Shown: one piece after another, positions 1 through 6,249 of the stretch
How positions within the stretch are numbered: the first letter of the stretch is position 1
How the letters are laid out: each line of letters begins with the position of its first letter
Assembly: GCA_023410675.1 (NCBI GenBank)
Contig: JAEYPM010000101.1
Location: forward strand, 1-19,753
Length of the DNA: 19,753 nt
Direction of reading: 5' to 3'
DNA from: Bacillota bacterium
Lineage (GTDB): Bacteria; Bacillota; Clostridia; Lachnospirales; Cellulosilyticaceae
Position numbers and translations under genes: made by a program
The notes under the pieces: generated by a model
Told to the model about the DNA's origin: nothing
The model's input: only the letters and a program-made list of their open reading frames with translations
The model's database searches: none

Positions 1-436
1 TCACTTTAGTATTAAACTTTTCAATGAAGCTTGAAGTAATGCCTTCAATAACAGAAGAACTTATGGTCTTCGTATTATCTAAAACAAGCTTTACTGTTGC
101 TTCTCCTATTTCATGGTCTTCATCAAATCCTTTAGGTATCAGTAAATATCCCCCAATTTTTTCTTTCTTTAACTCCTCTTGTGCTTGTTTTTCATCTTGA
201 TACACTTTTATTTCTAACGCACTAACTTTTTCTAAAGAGCTTAGAATACCTTTACTAATCTGAGTATCCCCATCATAATTGACAAAGCCCACATTATACT
301 TTGCTTCTGTATCTTTAAAAGCAAATCCCATAAGGATAATAATAAATATTGGAACAACAAAAAGTATAATAATCACTCCTATATTCTTTCTTAGGCTTAA
401 AAATTCCTTTCCTAGTATATCTATAAAGTTCATCAT
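1..436 (-). CDS. ABC-2 type transporter permease, N-terminal part (runs off the window)
   Basis: Membrane subunit of an ABC-2 exporter, partnered with the ATPase encoded just upstream. About 145 residues are visible. After a short cytoplasmic start (MMNFIDILGKEFLSLRKN) comes one hydrophobic membrane segment at about residues 19-38. A soluble extracytoplasmic region follows (about 39-145) of the kind found in the ABC2_membrane_3 / YhgE-Pip-like permeases, where a large loop separates TM1 from the C-terminal TM bundle. The ATG at 436-434 overlaps the ATPase stop (TGA at 435-433) in an ATGA junction, so the two are translationally coupled. A purine-rich GGGAAGGGATTGAGAG stretch lies just before the start. 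A second ATG follows directly. The reading frame is open to the window edge. Substrate cannot be told; lipid, peptide or drug export are all possible. The family is fairly sure, the function is not. Confidence 0.85.
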   Translation of the reverse strand, partial: MMNFIDILGKEFLSLRKNIGVIIILFVVPIFIIILMGFAFKDTEAKYNVGFVNYDGDTQISKGILSSLEKVSALEIKVYQDEKQAQEELKKEKIGGYLLIPKGFDEDHEIGEATVKLVLDNTKTISSSVIEGITSSFIEKFNTKV

Positions 437-1374
437 TCTCTCAATCCCTTCCCCGTAAAATGAAAAAATACATCTTCAAGCCCCGGTTTCTTAAAGTCAA
501 TATTTTTTATGTCTAACTTATGCTTATTGGCAGCTTTAATGATATTCTCAATAATATTCAAATCCTTAGTTGTAATAATCTTAAGTACATTGTCCTTAAT
601 ATCAATACTGTTAACGTCTTGAATCATTTCAATCTCTTTTAAAAGAGCATCACTCATATCGTAAAATTCAACTGTATATATTTTGGAGTTACAATGACTT
701 TGTACTAGACTTTCTACTGTTCCTTCAGCAATTACCTTCCCAAGGTCAATGATTAAAACTCTGTCAGAAAGTCTTTCTATTTCATCCACATAATGAGAAG
801 TAATAATGACACTTATCCCCTTCTCCCTTAAACTTCTTATAATATCCCATACAACACTACGACTTTGGGGATCAATTCCAACAGTAGGTTCGTCCATGAT
901 AACTAACTTTGGTAAATGAACGAGTGCTGCTGCAATGTTCACCCTTCTTTTCATTCCTCCTGATAGTTTCCCTACTTCAGTATGCTTCTTTTCTGTTAAC
1001 TGAACATCTTCAATTAAACTTTCAACTCTTTCTTTAAGCTTCTTTCCCCTTACTCCATAAAGCTTACCTAAAAACAAAAGATTTTCCTGTATTGTCATGC
1101 TTTCATAAAGACTAATTTCTTGCGGAACAACCCCCATGTTAGACTTATACTGCTTTTTGCTAACATTCATATCATTATCAGTTAAGCAAATCTCTCCTTT
1201 ATCAGGCTTTAATAATCCTGATATGATATTAAAGGTGGTTGACTTTCCTGCTCCATTTGGCCCAAGAATACCTAAAATTTCCTTCTCATTAATATGAAAA
1301 GAAAGATCATTTACTACTGTTTTGTTGCTAAATACTTTTGTAAGATTCTTTACGCTTAGTAATTTTTCACTCAT
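433..1374 (-). CDS. ABC transporter ATP-binding protein (ABC-2 / DrrA-CcmA type)
   Basis: ATP-hydrolysing cytoplasmic subunit of an export-type ABC transporter, 313 aa. All nucleotide-binding motifs are present: Walker A GPNGAGKS at 38-45, Q-loop Gln85, signature LSGGM at 137-141, Walker B LVIMDE at 157-162 with the catalytic Glu162, and the switch His194 in TSHYVDE. About 90 further residues form the C-terminal extension usual for DrrA/CcmA-like ATPases of ABC-2 exporters. The ATG at 1374 has a strong AGGGGGAT ribosome binding site (on the minus strand). A sigma-A-type promoter lies 45-73 nt upstream. Its stop overlaps the permease start (ATGA), giving a two-gene or longer operon that continues leftwards. 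The exported substrate is not predictable from the sequence. Confidence 0.95.
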   Translation of the reverse strand: MSEKLLSVKNLTKVFSNKTVVNDLSFHINEKEILGILGPNGAGKSTTFNIISGLLKPDKGEICLTDNDMNVSKKQYKSNMGVVPQEISLYESMTIQENLLFLGKLYGVRGKKLKERVESLIEDVQLTEKKHTEVGKLSGGMKRRVNIAAALVHLPKLVIMDEPTVGIDPQSRSVVWDIIRSLREKGISVIITSHYVDEIERLSDRVLIIDLGKVIAEGTVESLVQSHCNSKIYTVEFYDMSDALLKEIEMIQDVNSIDIKDNVLKIITTKDLNIIENIIKAANKHKLDIKNIDFKKPGLEDVFFHFTGKGLRE

Positions 1375-1418
1375 TTGCTATCCCCCTAATGATAAAACAG
1401 AACCTTCTTAGAAGGCAC

Positions 1419-1447
1419 ATTATAAGCATTAAGTTATACACTGTAAA
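1419..1447 (-). promoter_or_regulatory. Sigma-A-type promoter of the ABC transporter operon
   Basis: Read on the minus strand: TTTACA (1447-1442), a 17-bp spacer, then a perfect TATAAT (1424-1419). The expected transcription start is near 1412, giving a short leader before the ATG at 1374. A perfect 13-bp palindrome, CCTTCTTAGAAGG (1403-1415), covers the expected start point and could be an operator. That role is an inference. Confidence 0.7.
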
Positions 1448-1703
1448 TGCACCTACACTATAAATTTTATATTTAAAACATATAAAACTAAAAATAAAGT
1501 TTTGATGCAAGTCTAGACTTTTCTAACTATTCTTGATAATATGCACTTATGTACATGATTATAAATCCAAACGCATCAAACTTCAATGTCCAAACTCACT
1601 TTCTGTATTTTCCTAAAAATTTATGCTTACTGCCTTATGCAAAGGCATTGAACAAGTAATATACGTGAATTTGCCTATATTAGACAATGAGATTAGATAA
1701 TGT

Positions 1704-1713
1704 AGAGGAGGTG
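1704..1713 (+). promoter_or_regulatory. Ribosome binding site deciding a GTG start
   Basis: AGAGGAGGTG lies 7 nt before the GTG at 1721. This near-perfect Shine-Dalgarno site supports GTG as the merR start. Confidence 0.85.
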
Positions 1714-1720
1714 TATTTTA

Positions 1721-2518
1721 GTGTTTAAGAAATATCGTACCGGTGAGCTACTAAAATATTTAGGCGTATCTAGAGACACACTTCGTTTTTATGAAGAAAA
1801 GAAGTTATTAAGTCCCATGAAGAATAATGAAAATAACTATAGGGGCTATGATATTTTTGATATTTTTAAAATAATGATCATAGATTTCTATAAAAAACGT
1901 GGAATGACAATCAATGAGATCCATGATTTATTGCAAAATAGTGATATTCATGATTTACATACGGTGTTTGAAGGAAAGGTAAATGAGCTTGAGAAAATAA
2001 TCTATGAATCCCAGCGTATGATACAAAGGATTAAAGAAACTCAGGAATTTAGCAGCAATTTATCCACTCATTTAAATACCTTCAGCATAAAACCTTTGCC
2101 TTTGTATAAAATTAACGGAGAATTATCAGACTTTATTGCCGTTGAAGAGTACGAGCATGTGATCGATATCATGCAATCTGATAATGATATGCTCTCTCAG
2201 ATTATGCGTTATATTTCCTTTGATAAAAAGGAAATTATCAGTACTAAAATGATCATTGTTGAAGTTGCCGAGAAAAAAAATGATAAGGATATATTGATAC
2301 ACTTTCCGCAGTGCCTCTATACAGTAATAGAGGAAATACAGCCAAAAACTAGCGAAGCTCCCGACACTATGATGATCATGCACAAATTGTCACATGAATA
2401 TGCAAATGAGCACGGGTTAAGACTTTTGGGTGAAGCCTTCGCCCGAATACGTCTTATTACTTACATGACCAATAAAACAAAATCCTATATGGAAATTTTT
2501 ATTCCATTTACCTGTTGA
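1721..2518 (+). CDS. MerR-family transcriptional activator with GyrI-like effector domain
   Basis: DNA-binding regulator, 265 aa, starting at GTG. The N-terminal winged helix-turn-helix is typical of MerR: YRTGELLKYLGVSRDTLRFYEEK (residues 5-27) contains the helix-turn-helix and the hallmark TLRFYE motif, with the wing at YRGYD (40-44). A helical linker follows at about 80-115, the usual dimerisation coiled coil. Residues about 120-264 form a larger domain ending in YMEIFIPF, which resembles the end of GyrI-like small-molecule-binding domains as in BmrR-type drug sensors. No metal-binding cysteines are seen in the usual C-terminal place, so an organic or electrophilic ligand is more likely than a metal. 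A classic MerR-type promoter overlaps its stop codon and drives the two flavoprotein genes that follow, which are its likely regulon. The ligand is unknown. Confidence 0.9.
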   Translation: MFKKYRTGELLKYLGVSRDTLRFYEEKKLLSPMKNNENNYRGYDIFDIFKIMIIDFYKKRGMTINEIHDLLQNSDIHDLHTVFEGKVNELEKIIYESQRMIQRIKETQEFSSNLSTHLNTFSIKPLPLYKINGELSDFIAVEEYEHVIDIMQSDNDMLSQIMRYISFDKKEIISTKMIIVEVAEKKNDKDILIHFPQCLYTVIEEIQPKTSEAPDTMMIMHKLSHEYANEHGLRLLGEAFARIRLITYMTNKTKSYMEIFIPFTC

Positions 2519-2545
2519 CTTGGGTGCAACCCCCTGATTTATACT
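2515..2545 (+). promoter_or_regulatory. MerR-type promoter with 19-bp spacer and operator dyad
   Basis: TTGACT (2515-2520) and TATACT (2540-2545) are separated by exactly 19 bp. This over-long spacing is the hallmark of promoters that MerR-family activators untwist. The spacer carries the inverted repeat GGGT-GCA-ACCC (2522-2532), resembling the known TTGACTTGGAGT-type sites of this family. The merR stop TGA (2516-2518) lies inside the -35 hexamer. The start point would be near 2552, with the ribosome binding site AAGGGAG at 2564-2570 serving the next gene. Confidence 0.85.
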
Positions 2546-2578
2546 GATCTCAAATTGATAATCAAGGGAGAAATATAT

Positions 2579-3061
2579 ATGAAAACCATTGTAATTACAG
2601 AGATTCCTAAATTTTTTATTGAACATACCTACACCTATGATCTTTCAAAAAAAGAAGCTACCCAGTGTGTGGGATGTTGGTCCTGTTGGTGGAAAACTCC
2701 AGGACGCTGTGCCTTCAAGGATCTTGATGAATTTTATCATGAGTATATAACTGCCGATAGAGCCATTTATTTTGCTAAAGTATCAAGGGGTTTTGTCACC
2801 AGTAACCTTAAAAGTCTCTTCGATCGAATGATACCGCTTTACCTTCCTTATACTACATATAAGACAGGGGAGTCCATGCATGTAAAAAGATATGAAAAAT
2901 ATCCAGATGTTGCGTTCTATTATGATGGACAATTTGAAACAGATCAAGAACGTGAAATATATGAAGATTACATAGACCGTGTATTTTATCAATTTTACTC
3001 AAAGGTTATTTGTATAAAACCAATTGATGAATATGTGCCAGATGGGAGATATGAAAAATGA
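2579..3061 (+). CDS. Flavodoxin-fold protein with four-cysteine cluster (Fe-S flavoprotein-like)
   Basis: Predicted cytoplasmic redox protein, 160 aa. A CxxCxxC-x7-C motif (Cys30, 33, 36, 44 in CVGCWSCWWKTPGRC) is typical of flavodoxin-like NAD(P)H:FMN oxidoreductases of anaerobes that may hold an iron-sulfur cluster. The middle part (about 50-90) has the flavodoxin-like pattern ADRAIYFAKVSRGFVTSNLKSLFDR. The usual N-terminal phosphate loop (NGSPR type) is missing; the protein starts MKTIVITEIPKFF. The start is the ATG at 2579, 8 nt after AAGGGAG; an in-frame TTG at 2555 lacks a ribosome binding site. It is driven by the MerR-type promoter and overlaps the next gene by ATGA, so the two are probably made in fixed ratio. 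The physiological substrate is unknown. Confidence 0.8.
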   Translation: MKTIVITEIPKFFIEHTYTYDLSKKEATQCVGCWSCWWKTPGRCAFKDLDEFYHEYITADRAIYFAKVSRGFVTSNLKSLFDRMIPLYLPYTTYKTGESMHVKRYEKYPDVAFYYDGQFETDQEREIYEDYIDRVFYQFYSKVICIKPIDEYVPDGRYEK

Positions 3062-3702
3062 AAACAATCCTCATAAACGGATCTCCAAAAGGCAATTCCA
3101 AAAACAGTAACACCAAAATAATATGCGAAGAATTCGTACGTCATATGAAAGAGCCCTTTGAAATCAAAGAAATAGCCAACAGTGATTTAAAAGAACTGGC
3201 ACACTACACGCAAAAGTTTGACACAATTCTTATTGTCATGCCTCTGTATATTCATGCCATGCCAGGGATACTTATGAGATTTATTGAGCAATTAAGTCCC
3301 TCCACTACTGTAGGTCAATCACTTGGGTTTATCATACAAGCAGGTTTTATTGAAACTGAGCAGGAAAAGTATGTGGCACGTTATTTTTCTTCTTTGGCAA
3401 AACAGCTTAACTATAATTATTTAGGCACAATATCTAAAGGAGAGGCTGCTGCTATCTATATGTTTCCTAAGATGTTTAAGAAGGTCTTAAAAAGAGTCAA
3501 TGATTTAGGAAGAATTTTTGAAGAAACCCATGCTTTTGATCCCCAGATTGCCAAAGAGCTGGCAAAACCCTATAAATTGTCCAAGTTTCAAGTAAATTTT
3601 TTTCAATTTTGTTGCGACATTGGACTTAATAATTTAGGTTGGCATAAATTCCTAAAACAAAATAATGCTTTTGATAAAAGGCTAGACAGACCCTATTTAT
3701 AA
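3058..3702 (+). CDS. NAD(P)H-dependent FMN reductase-like flavodoxin-fold protein
   Basis: Predicted FMN-binding oxidoreductase, 214 aa, soluble. The N-terminus has the flavodoxin-fold start MKTILINGSPKGNSKNSNT, whose NGSPKG-N-SNT loop binds the FMN phosphate. Residues about 60-82 (LIVMPLYIHAMPGILMRFIEQ) match the second flavin loop of this family (P-L-Y-x-x-x-x-P). No CxxCxxC cluster is present, in contrast to its partner upstream. The ATG overlaps the upstream stop codon (ATGA), so the two are translationally coupled and presumably co-induced by the MerR regulator. The last 80 residues are unusually basic and aromatic and are not recognised as a domain. A role in detoxification or redox handling of the regulator's ligand is an inference. 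Confidence 0.82.
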   Translation: MKTILINGSPKGNSKNSNTKIICEEFVRHMKEPFEIKEIANSDLKELAHYTQKFDTILIVMPLYIHAMPGILMRFIEQLSPSTTVGQSLGFIIQAGFIETEQEKYVARYFSSLAKQLNYNYLGTISKGEAAAIYMFPKMFKKVLKRVNDLGRIFEETHAFDPQIAKELAKPYKLSKFQVNFFQFCCDIGLNNLGWHKFLKQNNAFDKRLDRPYL

Positions 3703-3770
3703 TTAAATATTTGCATGCACAAGGTATTCATTAATGGTTAAAATGTGAATCCTATCAAAATATATAATAG

Positions 3771-3799
3771 TAGACAGCAAAAATTAAGCCAACTATAAT
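3771..3799 (+). promoter_or_regulatory. Sigma-A-type promoter of the GH5 gene
   Basis: TAGACA (3771-3776), a 17-bp spacer and a perfect TATAAT (3794-3799). The leader would be about 35 nt, with the ribosome binding site AGAAGGAG at 3823-3830, 8 nt before the ATG at 3839. Confidence 0.65.
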
Positions 3800-3838
3800 G
3801 ATGTTAACTGATTAATACATAGAGAAGGAGCAAAAAAA

Positions 3839-4864
3839 ATGAAAACACTAGATGGGTATCGCAGGGGCATCAACCTAGGAGGCTGGCTATCCCAATGTCC
3901 TCATACTACGCAGCACTATGATTCGTTTATTTGTGAAGAGGATATTATGCAAATTGCTTCATGGGGGCTTGATCATATTCGTCTTCCTATAGATCATCAT
4001 CTTGTCCAAAACGAGGATGGTAGTTATATAGAAAATGGGTTTATCTATATTGAAAAATGTATTAAGTGGTGTCAAAAGCATGGTCTAAATATAATTTTAG
4101 ATTTACACACAACTATAGGGTACGCTTTTTATGATCAAGAGCATGCAAATAAGTTTTTTGAAGATAAAACTTTGCAGGAGTTTTTTATGAAACTGTGGAT
4201 GGAGTTTGCTGTGCGATTTGGTAAGTATGAGAAAAATATTGCTTTTGAACTGCTTAACGAAATTGTTTCTACAGAACAAGCCAAGGCATGGAATGATATC
4301 GCCCATCAAACAGTGGTTGTGATCCGATGCCTTTGCCCTACCATCAAAATACTCATTGGCGGCGTATGTTATAACAGCATTGGTACACTAAGTCTTTTAG
4401 ATCCTCCATATGATGAAAACATTATCTATAATTTTCATTGTTATGAGCCCTTTTTATTTACACATCAAGGGGCCTACTGGGTAGAAAACATGCCGCAAGA
4501 CCTTCTTATAGAATACCCAATTTCTACGTATGACCTCTATGAAAATTCAAAAGTTCCAAAAGAAATGCTTGGCATGTTTTCAAAGCATAAAGACCTAAAA
4601 CAGTTAGATATAACCTACCTAGATGCTCTTTTTTCTGAAGCTTACGAGCTTGCTAAAAAAAGAAATGTTGCTTTGTATTGTGGGGAGTATGGTGTCATTG
4701 ATAATGCCCCCTTAAACAGTACTGTCAAATGGTATCATGATATGCATGTTCTTTTCGAAAAATATGGTATAGGACGCTCTTGCTGGACTTACAAACAGAT
4801 GGATTTTGGCATCACAAGTGAGCATTATCAAGAAGCATTACAGAGTATCATCCATTATTTATAG
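3839..4864 (+). CDS. Glycoside hydrolase family 5 endoglucanase (CelC-like, no signal peptide)
   Basis: Retaining beta-glucanase with a TIM-barrel fold, 341 aa. It starts close to the domain (YRRGINLGGWLSQC, residues 7-20), much like CelC of Clostridium thermocellum, with a comparable overall length. Family 5 active-site residues are visible: Arg48 in HIRLP, His90 in DLH, acid/base Glu141 after Asn140 (ELLNE), His200 and Tyr202 in NFHCYEPF, nucleophile Glu283 in YCGEYG, and Trp316 in CWTYK. There is no signal peptide, dockerin, cellulose-binding module or S-layer domain. It is therefore predicted to act in the cytoplasm, presumably on imported cello- or mixed-linkage oligosaccharides rather than on fibres. 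It has its own promoter and a strong terminator, so it is probably monocistronic. The exact substrate (cellodextrin, lichenan or mannan oligomer) is not decided by sequence alone. Confidence 0.93.
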   Translation: MKTLDGYRRGINLGGWLSQCPHTTQHYDSFICEEDIMQIASWGLDHIRLPIDHHLVQNEDGSYIENGFIYIEKCIKWCQKHGLNIILDLHTTIGYAFYDQEHANKFFEDKTLQEFFMKLWMEFAVRFGKYEKNIAFELLNEIVSTEQAKAWNDIAHQTVVVIRCLCPTIKILIGGVCYNSIGTLSLLDPPYDENIIYNFHCYEPFLFTHQGAYWVENMPQDLLIEYPISTYDLYENSKVPKEMLGMFSKHKDLKQLDITYLDALFSEAYELAKKRNVALYCGEYGVIDNAPLNSTVKWYHDMHVLFEKYGIGRSCWTYKQMDFGITSEHYQEALQSIIHYL

Positions 4865-4873
4865 ATAATAAGA

Positions 4874-4930
4874 AACAAGGGATAAGAATTTACACTATAA
4901 ATTCTTATCCCTTGTTCTTATCTCTTTTTA
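4874..4930 (+). terminator. Strong intrinsic terminator after the GH5 gene
   Basis: A perfect 19-bp inverted repeat (4874-4892 with 4898-4916) with a 5-nt loop is followed by TCTTATCTCTTTTTATTTTT. The stem can extend by about 5 bp past one bulged A. It lies 9 nt after the GH5 stop. It sits between convergent genes and may also stop leftward transcription of the dehydrogenase, though the T-run is weaker on that side. Confidence 0.9.
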
Positions 4931-5009
4931 TTTTTATATTGATATTAAACTTTTAGTTTGACTATCTATAGAATTCACCTTTTATACTTTCAGTTATACC
5001 TTGCACATT

Positions 5010-6182
5010 CTATAATGCTAGCTTATAAATATTGTAGATATCTTCAGATGTTAAATTTTTAAAATTACCAAAAGCATCTCTCCCAATCATAGCTTTGTCT
5101 GTCATTTCTCTTAATCTTTCTTCACCAATATTGGCATCACTTAGCCTTGTTGGCAGGTTCATAAGTTTATAAAATCTTTCTAAACAACTAATGCCTTCTA
5201 ATATAATAGCTTCCTTGTTTTCAAAAGGTAGGTCTACATCAAATACTCTTACTGCAAATTGAACAAATCGGTCTGGATTTTCTTTATAGACATACTTCAT
5301 CCATGCAGGGAAAATAATAGAAAGCCCAGCTCCATGAGCAATATCATAAGCACCACTTAGTTCATGTTCAATATCATGACTTGCCCAATCTCCAATACGC
5401 CCTGTGCTTAGTAAGTTGTTATGTGCAATTGTTCCTACCCACATAATTTCAGCTCTTGCATCATAGTTGTCTGGTTCGACGAGTACCTTAGGTGCAAAGT
5501 TCAGTATACAGCGTATAGATGCTTCAATCAAACGATCTGTATAATCTACATGTTTCACATGAGTAAAATATCTTTCCATAAGATGTGCGACGATGTCTGA
5601 TGCTCCGCATGCAGTCTGGTAAGGGGGTAAAGAATAAGTAAGCTCTGGATTTAATATAGCAAATTTAGGAATCAATACTTCAGATCCCATAGACCGTTTA
5701 AGCTGATTTTCATCATTAGTAATCACAGTACCGCTTGATGTTTCAGAGCCAGCTGCTGGTATCGTAAGTATAACCCCTATTGGCAAGGCTCTTTTTGGTA
5801 CTTTAGATTTTTCAGTATAAAAATCCCAAACATCATGCTCTGCAAAAACACCTGCTGCAATAGCTTTAGCTGAGTCAATGACACTGCCTCCACCTACTGC
5901 TAAAATAAAGTCTACTTCTTGACTTTTACACAGTTTAATCCCTTCTCTAACTAAAGACAGCCTTGGATTTGGTACAACCCCACCAAGTTCTACGTAGTCA
6001 ATACCTTCTTTATCTAATATCTGAATGATCTTATCATATAGCCCTGTTTTTTTTACAGAACCACTGCCGTAGTGCAATATTACTTTTTTGCCCTCATACT
6101 TTTTGATTAGATTTCCTACTTCAGACTCACTGTCTTTTCCAAATAGAATGCGTGCTGGATTATAGTATGCAAAATTAATCAT
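5010..6182 (-). CDS. Iron-containing alcohol dehydrogenase (butanol dehydrogenase / YqhD type)
   Basis: NAD(P)H-dependent reduction of aldehydes to alcohols, for example butanal to butanol, at the end of fermentation; cytoplasmic, 390 aa. The nucleotide-binding GGGS lies at 97-100 followed by IDSAK. Metal ligands are Asp196, His200, His269 and His283, with the same mutual spacing as the ligands of E. coli YqhD. The family motif GAYDIAHGAGLSII is at 277-290. The start is the ATG at 6182, 9 nt after a minus-strand AAGGAG. A ten-residue extension to a TTG at 6212 has no ribosome binding site. It lies 67 nt behind the chemotaxis gene in the same direction. An AT-rich gap with the dyad TTGAT-CACTT-ATCAA precedes it, so it may have its own promoter. 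Cofactor preference (NADH or NADPH) is not certain. Confidence 0.95.
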   Translation of the reverse strand: MINFAYYNPARILFGKDSESEVGNLIKKYEGKKVILHYGSGSVKKTGLYDKIIQILDKEGIDYVELGGVVPNPRLSLVREGIKLCKSQEVDFILAVGGGSVIDSAKAIAAGVFAEHDVWDFYTEKSKVPKRALPIGVILTIPAAGSETSSGTVITNDENQLKRSMGSEVLIPKFAILNPELTYSLPPYQTACGASDIVAHLMERYFTHVKHVDYTDRLIEASIRCILNFAPKVLVEPDNYDARAEIMWVGTIAHNNLLSTGRIGDWASHDIEHELSGAYDIAHGAGLSIIFPAWMKYVYKENPDRFVQFAVRVFDVDLPFENKEAIILEGISCLERFYKLMNLPTRLSDANIGEERLREMTDKAMIGRDAFGNFKNLTSEDIYNIYKLAL

Positions 6183-6249
6183 ATATAAATGCTCCTTTTG
6201 ATAAGTGATCAATTAAAAGTTATAATATTTTCTTCTGATAATTATTCTG

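Larger units (their letters stand above)
1375..1720. other. Divergent intergenic region (346 bp)
   Basis: No gene seen. It holds the promoter and palindrome of the leftward ABC operon. Near the merR gene there is a 17-bp dyad, TGCCTT-ATGCA-AAGGCA (1631-1647). I do not see a convincing rightward sigma-A promoter for merR; the best candidates (for example TTGCCT at 1671 with a poor -10) would leave almost no leader. Confidence 0.5.

Noticed and set aside
1631..1647. TGCCTT-ATGCA-AAGGCA dyad upstream of merR as autoregulatory MerR site
   Set aside because: It is not flanked by promoter hexamers with 19-bp spacing and does not resemble the GGGT-ACCC dyad at 2522-2532; recorded only as a dyad of unknown meaning.
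2126..2992. Minus-strand open frames of 69-85 codons opposite the MerR and flavoprotein genes
   Set aside because: They lie fully or mostly inside well-recognised plus-strand genes, have no ribosome binding site and show no protein family pattern.
6183..6212. Ten-residue N-terminal extension of the Fe-dependent dehydrogenase starting at TTG
   Set aside because: The ATG at 6182 has AAGGAG at the right distance and matches the usual N-terminus of the family (INFAYYNPARILFG); the TTG has no such site.
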